DNA of 64,000 nt from Lantana camara (Eukaryota; Streptophyta; Magnoliopsida; Lamiales; Verbenaceae): positions 39,662,501 to 39,726,500 of the forward strand of contig CM074865.1 of the NCBI GenBank assembly GCA_037501455.1. Reading direction: 5' to 3'. The position numbers and the translations under genes were made by a program. Positions 11,897 through 23,840 of this stretch are shown one piece after another. A model generated the notes under the pieces. It was given only the letters and a program-made list of their open reading frames with translations. It did no database searches and had not been told where the DNA came from. The first letter of the stretch is position 1; every line of letters starts with the position of its first letter.

Positions 11897-12120
11897 TTGA
11901 GAGACGGGGTGCTCTCTTTGTTTGTAAGAGACGGGGATTCTCTTAATTTATTTGAGAGACGGGGTACTCTCTTTACTTGCGAGAGACGGGGTTCTCTCAT
12001 TGTTGCTCGAGAGACGGGGCTCTCTCCTTGTTGCTTGCGAGAGACAGGGTTCTCTCATTGCTGCTCGAGAGACGGGGCTCTCTCCTTGTTGCTTGTGAGA
12101 GACGGGGAATCTCTCATTGT
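11897..12120 (+). repeat. Hairpin array of element B (8 units)
   Basis: Eight units at about 28-30 bp spacing have inverted-repeat arms around CGGGG, for example GAGAGA-CGGGGT-TCTCTC. The second unit pairs TAAGAGA with TCTCTTA. An ORF of 116 codons (11852-12202) crosses the array only because the repeat lacks stops. The array ends about 45 bp before the polypurine tract. Confidence 0.88.
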
Positions 12121-12161
12121 TTGTTTTCAAGCGTGTTGTGAATCCGAGGACGGATTCTTTT

Positions 12162-12175
12162 TAAGGGGGAGAGAT
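12162..12175 (+). other. 3' polypurine tract of element B
   Basis: TTAAGGGGGAGAGAT abuts the 3' LTR start TGTAACGCC at 12176. Confidence 0.9.
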
Positions 12176-15100
12176 TGTAACGCCCCAGTTTTTCAGTTTT
12201 AAATATTGTGGCGTATTTGTTTGTAAATTACGCGATTTAATTGTTTAATTATATGATTAATTGTTTATAAGTGTTTATATTCGATTTAAACTATAGACTA
12301 TGGTTATCTTAATTAATTCATTTATTTTACTTTGATATTTAGTGTTTAATTTCTTAATTAAGGTTTCATGTTACGTTAACTATTTCGGTAATTTCGTTAA
12401 TTAATTTCAACATGTTATTAGTTTGTTTAGTTTATTTAATATGGAATTTAAGTTTAGTAATTTATTCATAACTATATGAATTCGTTCATGCGCATGAGTG
12501 TTCTATTTGTGCTTCGTTCATATATGTAATGATATCGGATTGGTATGGAAATTTAGTATGTCGTAAATATGTGTGTTATGAACATGTCGCTATGCTCGGT
12601 TTATGTTTTCGGATTCATTTGACGTGTTTACGAATTTATTTTGATTTTTGGAACCAAGTCGGGGGCTAACGAGCAATTAGCGCACCCTTGGTTCCGTGCG
12701 TGATATCTTGAGCTCGGGAATTCGGATTCGAATTCCGACACCTCCGTTGCCTTTGTATCGACGATTCGGAGACAATGGGACAAGCCTCATACCTTTTTGA
12801 AATCATTAAGACCTCCGAAATCCAACCGTAACGAGCAACTCGTGCAAGAAAAGCTTCTTCTTGTTGACTAGTCTTCATGGTGGGACCCCATTACACCCCT
12901 TAACCTAACCATGCCTTAACCATGACTTATCCAACTTGAGTTAAGCCCCTTTCTCTTCCCTTTTGCTCTGAAAACCGAACCACACCTCTCCATTTTCAGC
13001 TGGAACTGATCGAGAGAAAGAGAGAGGAGAAAGGAAGAGAAAAACCTTGGCCCTTTGTGATTTTGAGCTCAAATCACCATCTTCCTTCACCAAAACTTCA
13101 AGGTATGAATATTTATGTCTTCTCTACTCATTTATGCTTGATTTCATCTATTTAAAACATGATTTGGATCAGATTTGATTAGGGTTTGAATTATGAGATT
13201 GGTATGAACTTTTAGGGATTTTTGCTCTTGTGACCTATATGTTTGTGTGGCTGAATTTCTTGCTTATATGTGATCATATGAACTTGTTTCTTGGCTTATT
13301 TCTTTCCTAACTGATAGCATATGATGTTAGGAGGATTTCATCTCTTGACCCTTTTATGAAATTATGAGATATGGAGCTCCAAACTTGATGTTCAAACTAT
13401 TTCCCCTGTTTTCGAACTGCTGTGTGAGATTTGGTGTTGTTGCATGATAATATGGCCTCCATTTCGTGTGAAAATGGATGGAGTTGATGTACACTCCTTG
13501 TTCTATATGTTAGCATTCATGCTTTAAGTATTTGGTTCCATTTGAAGCCTCAAAACCGAAGTACATGGCCTGTTCTTATGCATGATTTTGACAGAATTGT
13601 TGCTGTTGTGTTTGGTAAGTTGTTGGTCATCCTAATGTGCTTTAAATTGTACCATTTTGCATATATATGATGTATATTAGTTTTTTGGTATGTTAGCATG
13701 CATTCCCCAAAGTTTCAGATCCAAATTCAAGCCCTAAGTACTTGATCAAGGCATGATAGAATCATTAGGGCTCATACGTCCGATTGTAGCGACCCAGTTT
13801 TGTTTCACGGTTTCGATGATCTTAACGTGTGATTTAGCTTTTGCACTCTAAATGAAAAATGTTCATAACATGACAAATATGTTGCATATTAAGTTTCAGA
13901 GCATTTGGAGTTCATTTGGTATGCCTTTGGATTGAGTTTGTTTGAGTTCAGTTTTGCCGGTTAGGTCTTGCATGCGCCTCAAGTTCTGTACCGTGACACC
14001 CCCGTGTCTCATTTACTCATAAGAGGGAGACACGGGTGTGTCACACCTTCTGGGCAGCTCTGTACTGAGCCACGCCCGTGGCTCAGTTGGGCTAGGGTTG
14101 GTGACACCCCCGTGTCACTTCCCATGCGCAGTCTTTGTTACTTCCTTTTCGGTTTTCAATTTATTTCACCTCCTTAATGATTTTATCTCCTTTCGTGTTG
14201 AACTATGAACTTGTTTGGCTATGTGTTAGGAGTATTATGGTGCAATTTCATGATATTTGGATGTGTTATAGGTATGCTTTTATGTAATTCCGTTTATGTG
14301 TGTTTATATGTCTTTTATGAATCGCATCACTTATTTTCTATATCATATGATTTCTTCTTGTTGTCAAACCTTGGAAATATGCTATCTTATGTAATATGAG
14401 GTATATAGTAGCTTGTTGGGAGAGCTTGAATATGTTCTATGCTCCTATTTGAGTTCTTGAAATAAATTGATTGGACATATGAATTGAAGAATTTGAATGA
14501 TTTATGATTGAACAAGTGAATGAATAGGTTATATGATTTTCATGACTTAATATGATCTTTATGCCTTCATATCATGCTTGTGCATTGCCGTGCGTCATAT
14601 ATGGTTCATTAAGAGTCTTAAGTCTCACGAACACGTCTTGTGGTCTTTTGTACAGTTTGTCTCCAGGGTGGAGAGCTTTTGATCGTTCAGGCACTTGGTG
14701 CTCGATCCTTGTTTCTTCACGGTTAAGGTGAGGGTGGTTTTTGTTTTAGCTATGTAACAAACCCTACAACCCTTATGTGAAAAGCTTTGGCCAAAACCTT
14801 ATGATTATATATATATGATTTTCAAATGAAGTTATCGAGTAAACCCTTCTGAATTATGCATATGAGCGTATAACTTAAAAATGGTTTGGTAATGAGGCTA
14901 TGCTCCAAACCGTGTGTCTTCATGCTAGCTACGGAATAGGATGGCACGGAGAGGTACGTATATAGCATATGCCGAATTACACGGTAAAGTATGATTTCTT
15001 ATAGTATGTATTGATCGAGTAAACCCTTTTCAAAAGATTTATGAATTATGGTATGCACTTATGATTGATATGTTCTGGCGAGACACATTTATGATTTATG

Positions 15101-16192
15101 ATTGAACGGGCCCCGGGACTTAGTATATGTGGCTAACCGAGGAAGCAAGGGCTGACGGGGATCCCATATACTAGTTCCAACCAAATTTACTACGATACGG
15201 ACCTCGTTAGGAGTTTTGACGAGGAAACGCAAGTCGGGCTTTTGAGGATTCATGTACCTCACTAGCCATTATGTATAAACCGGTGGCCGGGTCTTGCAAG
15301 CCCGTCCACCACCCGGAGGAAGAAGGTTGGTTAGGATTTATGCCTCTTCTTATATATATGTTATGATAGAATTATGCACCGTGCGGGAAGGCCGGGTCAT
15401 GGATTGCCCAAACGCATATATTTATGATTTATGATTTATGGTCTGTGTGTATTATGATATATCGCATGATCGCCTAATCAATATATTATTGATATTTGTC
15501 GTACACGGTCGGAGTTTGGTTGGAGATTGTGCACGCTCACTCGCCGAGCCTTATATTTATGTATGATTTATGAATGTAATGAAACTAATATGACTTAGTC
15601 CTAAAATCCGAGCATTGATTAGTCATTCTCTTGCCCTTTTTGGGAACTAATTTCAAATAAAAACCTTGCTCGGAATCTATGACTTGCATGTGCATGTTTT
15701 ATATATATGTATCGCTCCTGCTCACTCAGTCTTCTAGAGACTGACCCTCTCCCTCCCCAACACTTTAGTGTGCAGGTTTGGCTTTGGAGTTTCGAGCTAG
15801 GCGGAGGGTCTGGAGTCTTTATGTGGGTCGAGTTAGGCTAGGAGAGTCTCTGCATTCCCCTCTGTATTGGAATTATGTATAATTCATTTCAGTTATATCA
15901 TGAAATTGGATACCTATGTATTTAATATGAATTTGGCTTTCTGAGTTTTGCTATGATTTTTAAAAGAGGTCTGAAGTGCCAATTATACTTATGATTCATA
16001 TGTCTGAATATGTTGATGCATTATATTTTGTTGATTGATTATCATTGCAGGGTCTAGTTCCGCCTGGCTTAGGAAGGTTTTTATGTTTGTCTCCCGTTCG
16101 CTAGGGTTTGATACGGGTGCGGATTTACTATTTCGTTACTCGTGTTGAGCCTTAGTGCGGGGGATGTGGTGCCTCACGTGCGGGGTGCTACA
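12176..16192 (+). repeat. Element B 3' LTR
   Basis: The LTR begins TGTAACGCCCC and ends GTGCTACA, followed by the duplication gttat. It is a near-identical partner of 4822-8925, lacking the 89-bp duplication. It carries the same dyad cluster (13993-14125), the CAGTC hairpin (15727-15743), donor-like AAG|GTATG (13103) and acceptor-like ATTGCAG (16050). Confidence 0.92.
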
Positions 16193-16485
16193 GTTATATA
16201 GGTTGAAATGGTGTTGCTTAGATGAGTATTTATTGTTCTAAACTAATATGGTTGTGTGGAGATGTTGAGATTCCTCCTTGCCCTGTTTCCCATAAGCGTT
16301 GCCCTGTTTTTGGACTGAGTTTGTTGCTGTCAAACTACCGTGAACCTTCTCTCTTTTGCTGTCCATTTTCGCGGCTTCTTGGTGTGTGTTTTAGTTGAGT
16401 TCTTGCAGCTTTTCATGCTTTGTTTTGTTACCTTTCTTGCCTGCATTTCATGCGTGAGGGGCTGCCCTGTTCTGTGTGTGTTTGC

Positions 16486-16636
16486 TGTCTCGAAACAGGG
16501 GCTGCTGCTGTGAAACACGGGGGTATCGTTTTGCTTGTTCCAGCGAGGAACGGGGGTGCGGGTTGGCCTGAGATATCTGTACCGAGACACGGGGGTGTCT
16601 CAGTTTGTGCTAGGGTGGTGACACGGGGGTGTCACC
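16486..16636 (+). repeat. GC-rich dyad cluster in A 3' LTR
   Basis: The cluster contains GAGACACGGGGGTGTCTC and GTGACACGGGGGTGTCAC, two perfect hairpins with different arms and the same GGGG loop. Looser GAAACACGGGGGTATC and GGAACGGGGG copies also occur. It holds the same relative LTR position as the B cluster. Confidence 0.75.
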
Positions 16637-16771
16637 TTATTTTTCCAACTTTTTCCTGCGTTTTTCCTATGGTTGCTGCATGCCTGTGTTGCTGCTGTTG
16701 CTGTTCTTTTGTTGTAGAGATGTGTGTGTGCATGGCTTTGTAATTCATTTTGCATGCATGTATATTATACA

Positions 16772-16846
16772 TTTATATATATATATATATATATATAACC
16801 ATTGTGGGTGTAATTTGCATGCATGGCTGTATGGGTGTATGTGCAT

Positions 16847-16904
<58 letters not shown>

Positions 16905-16905
16905 A
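16772..16905 (+). repeat. TA microsatellites in A 3' LTR
   Basis: Two (TA)n runs lie near 16775-16797 and 16849-16900, with further TA-rich stretches to about 17045. The reading frames through them are low-complexity artefacts. Confidence 0.9.
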
Positions 16906-18692
16906 AATGTGTGAATACTTGTGTAATTTTTGCAAGCATGGTTTTGGTAGATTATGTATATATATATGTATTATATATGTTAAATACATTTATGCATGCA
17001 TGGTAGCCTACGTGTATATATATGCTATATATATATATATTTATTATATATTCATTATATAAGTTAAATATTAAATGATTATTTTATAGGATTTAATTGT
17101 TATTTATTTCATATATGGAATATGAATTTATGAATTTATGAATTTGAATGAAATAAAGGAACGAATGGATTGATTATATGTCTTAAATTCTTTAATAGGG
17201 CACATGAACATGTTCATTACATAATATTGTTTCTTATGCACTTATATCATGTTCATTGCATGCCGTGCGTCATATTTGGTTCATTTAGAGTGTTGAGTCT
17301 CACGAACACGTTACGTTGTCTTTTGTACAGTTTATCTCCAGGGTGGAGATCTTGATCTTTCAGACACTCGGTAACTCGTATCCTTGTATCGTCATGTTTC
17401 AGGTGAGGGTGTTTTTGTTTTAGCTATGTAACAAACCCTACAACCCTTATGTGAAAAACGTTGGCCAAAACCTTATGATTATATATATATTACTTTTAAA
17501 ATAAAGTTATCGAGTAAATATTGATCGAGTAAACCCTTTTCAAATGAATTATGAAATATGTTATGTTCTTATGAATTGAAATGTTTGGCGAGACACATTT
17601 ATGATTTATGATTGCACGGGCCCCGGGACTTCGTATATGTGGCTAACCGAGGAAGCAAGGGCTGACGGGGATCCCATATACTAGTCCCAACCAAACTACG
17701 GCGATACCGGCCCTCGCTAGGAGGTTTAGCGAGGAATGGGAGATGAGTGCCCTTGGGGGAGTCATGAAACCCCATTGGCCTATGTATGAGGTGGTCGGGT
17801 CTTGCTAACCCGTCCACCACCCGGAGGAAGAAGATTGGAACTGATTTATGATTATGTTATGTTATGTTATGATTATGCACCGTGCGGGAAGGCCGGGACA
17901 TGGATTGCCCAAACGAATATGCTTTATGATATGATATATGGTCTGTGTGTATTATGATATATTGCATGATCGCCTAATCAACATATTAATGACAATTGTC
18001 GTACACGGTCGGAGTTTGGTTGGAGATTGTGCACGCTCACTCGCCGAGCCTTATGTTTATGTATGATTTACGAATGTAACGAATTAATATGATTAGTCAT
18101 AAAATCCGAGCATTGATTAATCATTCTCTTGCCCTTTTTGGGAACTAATTTCAAACAAAACCTTGTTCGGAATTTAAGACTTGTATGTTTTTATATATGT
18201 ATATCGCTCCTGCTCACTCAGTCTTCTAGAGACTGACCCTCTCCCTCCCCAACCTTTCAGTGCGCAGGTTTGACTTTGGAGTCTCGAGCTAGGCGGATTG
18301 TATTGAGTCTTTGAGTTGGTTAAGTTAAGTTAGAAGAGTCTTTACACTCACATATGTATCTCAGTTGTGTATAATCCAACTCCACAATATTGAACTTGAA
18401 TCTTATGAATTTATCATCGAATTGCTTTTGTTGGCTTTGATTATGAGTTAAAAGAGGCCCGAAGAGCCCAAGTCTGCTTATGGTTTGTTTGTTTGAATTT
18501 TAGTTTCCGATGCATATATTTTATGGATTGGTTAGTATGTGCAGGGTCTAAGTTCCGCCTAGCTTAGGAAGGTATTTTTGTTTGTCTCCCGTTCGCTATG
18601 GTTGGATACGGGTACGGACTTTTCATTTCGTTACTCGTGTTGAGCCATAGTGCGGGGGATGTGGTGCCTCACGTGTGTGGTGCTACAATTAG

Positions 18693-21417
18693 GCATATAA
18701 ACAATTTAATAAACACGTAAAAGCATAAATAAATTAATAAAATACGTATGAATCACTCTCGAAAGTGCGTACCTGTACGGCCGGACGAGTGGGTTGTTAC
18801 TGGTGTCACCGTCATTATGTTGGGACTAGTTCTAGGGATCACCTTCGGCCCTTGCCTCCCCGGATAGCCACTACCACTAAGTCCCTGGGCCCGTATATGC
18901 ATAATCATGTCCACGCCAACATTTATAAGGTAGGTGTACATAAGAGAAGGGCTTTACGTTGGAAAATCATTTACTCTGATAGTACTCGACAAATATAATT
19001 ATAATACTTTGGCTCAAAACTTTCACATAAGGGATATATTGGGTCATCGTAACTAATAGAAGAGGAACGCACCTGTTACAACTTACCGAAAAATACCAAG
19101 AAGAAAAGAAGACTTGAGGTATCCTATGAACCCCGACATCTCCGCCCTGGAGAAAACTGTACATAGGACAATATAGTGCACTCGTGAGACTCAAGACTCC
19201 AAATGAACCATATATGGGGCACGAAAATGCTTTAACATGATAAGACATGTACAAGTTATAACAATGTTTTATGTAAAGGTTCATGTATACAATTAATGCC
19301 ACTTAGTCATGTAAACCATTTAATCATTCGTTACACGAGTAGATCGTGTTCTTTTGTTACCATTCTTTCATTCAAATAGCAATAGTTCATTCAATACATG
19401 TTATAATGCATGTTAGGAATGCATATGAGTCACTTAGAAGTGAAAAGAATCCATTAAACACATAGAGAAGGCAAGGGTTGCAAGGAAGATCACGTTGTAG
19501 CATTTAAACATTCATGCACAAAATCATGTTTACACCCCGTAATTCAAACCACAAAATTTATAGAAATATCATAGCATGCCATTAAATAAGCCATTAATAT
19601 CATAGGTACATTTTAGGAGCATAAGAGATCAATTAAAACACATACGGATGCCAAGGGAGTGAAAGGAACGGTAAAAAGTAGATTTTGGTAAAAGCTGACA
19701 TTTTTCGAAAATACGCAAGCTATAGAAATTTGAACATAACTTGACTTCTAAAATTTGGAATCAAGTTTTGTTTCTTGGATATAAAACTAGACAAACAGAG
19801 ATTTCCGAGGATATATAGCTTGAATTTTTGTTCAAATCGATGTAAAAATGGCGAAGGTTTGAAGTTGGATGAAGGCAGATTTTCGGTGAAGTGGCGACAC
19901 CAAAATGGATCGACCATATCTCATAAACCAAGATGAATTTTAAGGTTATTCCAATGGGAGAGTGTGCTACACTTCAAAAGGTTTCTATGGTTAAAGATTC
20001 AGGTCAATCGTAGGTCGTTTACATAGGTAACGATGAGCAAATAATGAACGAAAGGAGAAAAACGAATGCAGTACACAAGAGAGGAGCTAAAAGTCGAAAG
20101 TTGGCTGAAAAATGGTCACGGCCTCGACCCAAAATGACCTAAAAATGGTCATGGACGCGACCTGTGTAGAAGTCGAGACATGGGGAAAGATGGGTCATAG
20201 CAGGGCAAAACTCAAAATACAGGCCAAAACTCAACCAAAACACATAGGAAATCATGCTAGCACTTAGGGGAAAGTTAGGGAAACAAAATACATGCATAAA
20301 ATCTTCAAAATTCTGGGCAAAGAAACACATATTCATCAAAGAAACGCAAGAGAGAAGGATCAAGTTCCCATTCATGCATATACCTTCAAGTTCATCAAAT
20401 GATTCTCCCAAAATTCCTTAATGACCATCCAATATAAGTTCAGATAATTGAAAAGGGATGTCTTAGGTTCTGATAGGATGAATTAAATCCAAAGGGAATG
20501 CAAGGAATCATATAAAATCATCAAAATGGCCTAAACCCTTACTATTCATCAAGTTCATCATATCATGCTCATTTCTCCATGGATTCCAGAAAATAAGGTG
20601 TCAAATTAAAGAGGAAATAATGGAGAATACATTTATAAACATAGTTTTCAAATTTGGGGTGAATCGGAGGTGAAACGAGCTCAAAACTTGAAAATTGCAT
20701 AGTGTTCCTCCTCTCCTCTTGCATTTCGGGAAGCAGAGATAAAAGGCCCTTTTTTCTATCTTTTCTGAAGTTGGAACGAAATTAAAGGGATTACGGCTCA
20801 TAGGGGTTTAAGTAAAGAGAATGTGGGTCTAAGTTTCATCCAATTTGGTCTAGATTTGATCAAGTTATGGCCAAAATAGTCATTAAAGGTACAAGACACG
20901 CCGAGGCTCGGTTCGTTAAAATTTCGAAGGTTCAAACAGGCTTAGAAAAATACCAAACTAGGTTCCTTAGCTTCCATTCTTTGCTAAGAGTCCAACGCCA
21001 CTTCCAAAATTCAAATCCAAATCCCCAAGCTCAATTTATGGCCTCCGGAACCCAAGGCGTGCTAAAACTCCGTTAGGCCCTCGAGTCCCCGAAACAATTC
21101 AATGGTCAAAAACCACAACAAACTAGTCCGAAAATATAAAACGAGCACATAAACAAGTTCATATCACATAATTATCATGCATAGCAAATAAGCACGAAAA
21201 TCAGAAATTGAAAACGAGGCAAACGGATCGAAAACAAAGTTAAACAAACAAAAGCGTTTAAAATCACATGTGAAAACATATCAAATAATTTCATATAATT
21301 CAAATATAACATTTTAAACATTATAATAAACACGTATTCGGGTAAAAGAACAAATAAAAACACACTAAACTCACTCGTGACGGTAAACCTGTACGGCCGA
21401 AAGATCGAGGCGCTACA
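18693..21417 (-). repeat. Element C LTR (minus strand), rearranged
   Basis: The LTR starts on the minus strand at 21417 (TGTAGCGCCTCG) next to a polypurine tract. Its blocks match the A/B LTRs in reverse, including GGCCCTTGCCTCCCCGGATA and CTCCGCCCTGGAG. The distal part is missing. Bases 18693-18790 look like a second, short copy of the LTR start joined to the middle of the LTR, so a deletion or recombination has occurred. A donor-like AAG|GTATATG is at 20383 on the minus strand. Weak GGTC...GACC dyads lie at 20114-20173. Confidence 0.7.
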
Positions 21418-23442
21418 ACCTCTCCCCCTTAAGAAGGACCTGTCCTCAGGTCCACTGCCTCGAGTTACGAAGTAGATTCCACCGCTCCCCGAGCATGATC
21501 CGTTATTGGGACATTTGGTCAGTCGTCAAGAAGCATCAAGTCTTCGTAGGCACTTCGTGAAGCCCGTAGTAGTCAAGACCCTTATCTCACCAGAGAGCCT
21601 AAACTCCCGAGGTCCTAAGTTACCACTCAAACCAAGTTAAACAGGCAACATGCACCGACGAAAGAACCCCGTCTCTCGCAACAACAAGAGAATCTCCGTC
21701 TCTCACAAACAATGAGAGAACCCCATCTCTCACAAGCAATGAGAGCATCCCGTCTGTCACAAACACGAGAGAACCCCATATCTCACAAACAACGAGAGCA
21801 CCCCGTCTCTCACAAACAAAGAGAAGGGAACCACACTAAGGTATAAAATACAACACACCAAAGAACAAACACCCCGAAGAAGGCATCAAAAGATCAATTA
21901 TGGTAACTTATAATCAAAATAGTCACACAAGGTCGGGTAATAACTATCAATTACATCTAACATCGATCATACAAAAGTAGTTAACACGCCAGGCGATCAA
22001 AGCACATATTATCAAAATTATTTGAATTAGCAATGTGTGCAGGCATATGTCATGAATGTCTTATGTACCGTTCATCGTGGAAACGAATTTGAAGCTAAAG
22101 CTTTCATGGTCCCAAGGTATAGTCCGAACCCAAAAGCTAGCTCAACTCTTGGCTTGTCTTTAATGTCTTCAACACGTCCACTCGAGAAGCTGATAAGACC
22201 CTCGATTGGTCCTATTCTTGATTCCACTCTGATTCTTATCCCTTCGTACCTTCTTCTATTTCTCAGTTATGCGTTGACCCTGACCCAATCAAATTGCCCT
22301 TCCAAAATGAGTCTCATCTTACGTCTCCAAATTTTGGATCAGTCTTCTTTACGGTTCACGTCTCCTTCCGTAATGTGATGAAGCTCTTGAAATTTGAATA
22401 ACCTTTTTGATTAACGGTCAGTGCCTTCTTCATGAGTTCTTTCCAAATTGAGTTGGGATCATTACTTCTCAAAATTTTGGATCAATGTCTTTGTGAATCT
22501 TTGCTTTGTCCTTTCATCCTCTTGGAGCCATTTAACGTGCATTTAATTTTGGTCCACTCAAATCTCTAATCGAGGGGAGAACTTCCTTGATAGTTCTTGA
22601 GGTTCAATTCAAGTCCTTCCATAGTCACTTCTTTCTAATTCCTTTCTTCTCAAATTCCTTCTAAGTCATCATGGAAAACGACTATTGATTTAATAGGGTT
22701 TTACTTTGTTGTGTTGTCCGAGCCCCTCCCCTACTTAGTCGAAATAGCTTCCACGGACGCCATCACGAGACATGATGATCTGATTCAACTTCCTTTCCCT
22801 AGAATTGACATAAAAGTCTAGCAGAAGTTCCCTCATAATTCCATCATCCTCAGAACCTGAGATACGATTATGTAGAGAACCAATCATTTCGAGCTTAGAA
22901 GATTGAGCTTGTACGTGTCTCCTAACAAGAGATAGGCAGCATTATATGTCTTGGTGTTTCCTGAGCAAAACTTATCTCCACTTTGAAGGTCTTAGACTGA
23001 TAGACCATCTCATTCTTTTCCATCAATCATTAGGATTTCCATACCTATCAAGACTTGCATTCCCGTTGTTCCTACTAAAATGCTTCTCCGAACGTAACCC
23101 TACATTTAAATTTGTCCCTCGTTTATGCTCTCCCCCTTAAGAATTTTACCTTCGCAGGTTGAACTTTATCCCTCATCTTTTAATCAAAATTCCTGATCTT
23201 CCTTGACTGAGCAATTCTAGCTAGAAAGTGGTTTGGTGTACTACCCAAATTTATTTCAAGTTGATTGATTTTAAATAGCACCACTTATTCGTTGCTCCCT
23301 GAATTCCCTCTTTTAATCCTCTTGAAATCCAGAATCCCATTCTTTTTCCTCGTTTGATCCGAACCACTCGAAGTTAACTCCAACCCTTAATCTCTAGAAT
23401 TTGGTTTTCATCTTCGTTTTAACCTTGTTTTAACCCTATCAC
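21418..23442 (-). mobile_element. Element C internal region (minus strand), truncated
   Basis: From the LTR inward there are a polypurine tract (AAGGGGGAGAGG on the minus strand, 21419-21432), a hairpin array (21665-21838), a conserved block (about 22044-22080), and the internal purine tract (TTAAGGGGGAGAGC, 23128-23142). This is the order seen in A and B, so C is a third LARD-like relative. The element stops at the CACTA terminus at 23443; its primer site and 5' LTR are not seen. No coding motif was found. Confidence 0.7.
21665..21838 (-). repeat. Hairpin array of element C (about 6 units)
   Basis: Units such as GAGAGA-ACCCCA-TCTCTC and GAGAGC-ACCCCG-TCTCTC repeat at roughly 30 bp. It is the same motif as in A and B but on the opposite strand, about 240 bp from the polypurine tract. 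Confidence 0.8.
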
Positions 23443-23840
23443 CACTACTAGAAAAATGGGTTTTTGTGACGCCGCAAAGCGTCACGAAAAATGGGTTTTT
23501 GTGATGCTTTAGATTTTGTGACGCTAACTAAAAGCGTTACGTAAGTAATCGTGTCAATTTGTTATTGTGACGCTGCTATTATGACGGTTTTAAAATGTTA
23601 TTAAAGGCGTGATATTGTGACACTTTTCGGCGTCCTATGTAATGTTTAACTACCCTAACTAACTATTAATACGACGCTTAAAAGCGTCGCAATAAACTGT
23701 ATTATGACGCAATAAAGCGTCATAATAGGTTGTATTATGACGAAATAAAGTGTCATTAAAACATATGTTATGACGGAAAAAGCGTCATTATAAAATATAT
23801 TATGACGGAATAAAGTGTCATGATAATATATATAAATAAT
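23443..23840 (+). mobile_element. CACTA (EnSpm) transposon terminus with subterminal repeats
   Basis: The segment begins CACTACTAGAAAAATGGG, a typical CACTA terminal inverted repeat. About 400 bp of dyad-rich subterminal repeats follow, built on GACGC...GCGTC, such as TTATGACGCAATAAAGCGTC. The 3 bases before it are cac. I do not find the opposite end (…CTAGTAGTG) in the window, so the extent is unknown. Transposase sequence was not recognised. It truncates element C. Confidence 0.82.

Larger units (their letters stand above)
4822..16192 (+). mobile_element. Element B: complete LARD-like retrotransposon nested in A
   Basis: The element is 11.37 kb and flanked by the 5-bp duplication gttat (4817-4821 and 16193-16197). 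Its LTRs of 4104 and 4017 bp both begin TGTAACGCCCC and end GTGCTACA. They enclose a 3250-bp interior with a primer site at 8934 and a polypurine tract at 12162. There is no gag or pol ORF. Apart from an 89-bp tandem duplication in the 5' LTR and a 2-bp indel (together explaining the 87-bp length difference), I count about twenty substitutions between the LTRs, or roughly 0.5 percent. That implies a recent insertion. The sizes fit the LARD class. Confidence 0.93.
1..18687 (+). mobile_element. Element A: non-coding Ty3/Gypsy-type LTR retrotransposon (LARD-like), split by element B
   Basis: The window opens inside the 5' LTR (1-290). A tRNA-Met-type primer site follows at 299, then about 3.2 kb of interior without a substantial ORF, a polypurine tract at 3468-3477, and a 3' LTR that begins TGTAATGCC at 3479. 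That LTR is interrupted at 4821 by element B and resumes at 16198, ending GCTACA at 18687. Bases 1-290 match 18402-18687 closely, which pairs the two LTRs. With B removed the 3' LTR is about 3.8 kb. LTRs of this size around a non-coding interior are the hallmark of large retrotransposon derivatives (LARDs), which depend on proteins from other elements. The likely right-hand target-site duplication is attag at 18688-18692; the left copy lies outside the window. Confidence 0.85.
16198..18687 (+). repeat. Element A 3' LTR, second part
   Basis: This segment continues the LTR broken at 4821. It is clearly related to the B LTR: it shares the CCGTGCGTCATAT, CTCCAGGGTGGAG and CCCGTCCACCACCCGGAGGA blocks in order, but is well diverged. 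It ends GCTACA at 18687 and matches the window start. The conserved hairpin is at 18219-18235. Confidence 0.88.

Noticed and set aside
11897..12120. CRISPR-like appearance of the 30-bp repeat arrays
   Set aside because: The units are degenerate, the intervals are not unique spacers, and the setting is a plant retrotransposon with LTR, primer site and polypurine tract.
11852..12202. 116-codon ORF across the B hairpin array
   Set aside because: It is open only because the repeat unit lacks stops; no matching frame or protein family is seen, and the arrays of other elements do not keep the frame.
16629..17006. 125-codon ORF and minus-strand partners over the TA repeats
   Set aside because: Low-complexity Tyr/Ile translation of a (TA)n microsatellite.
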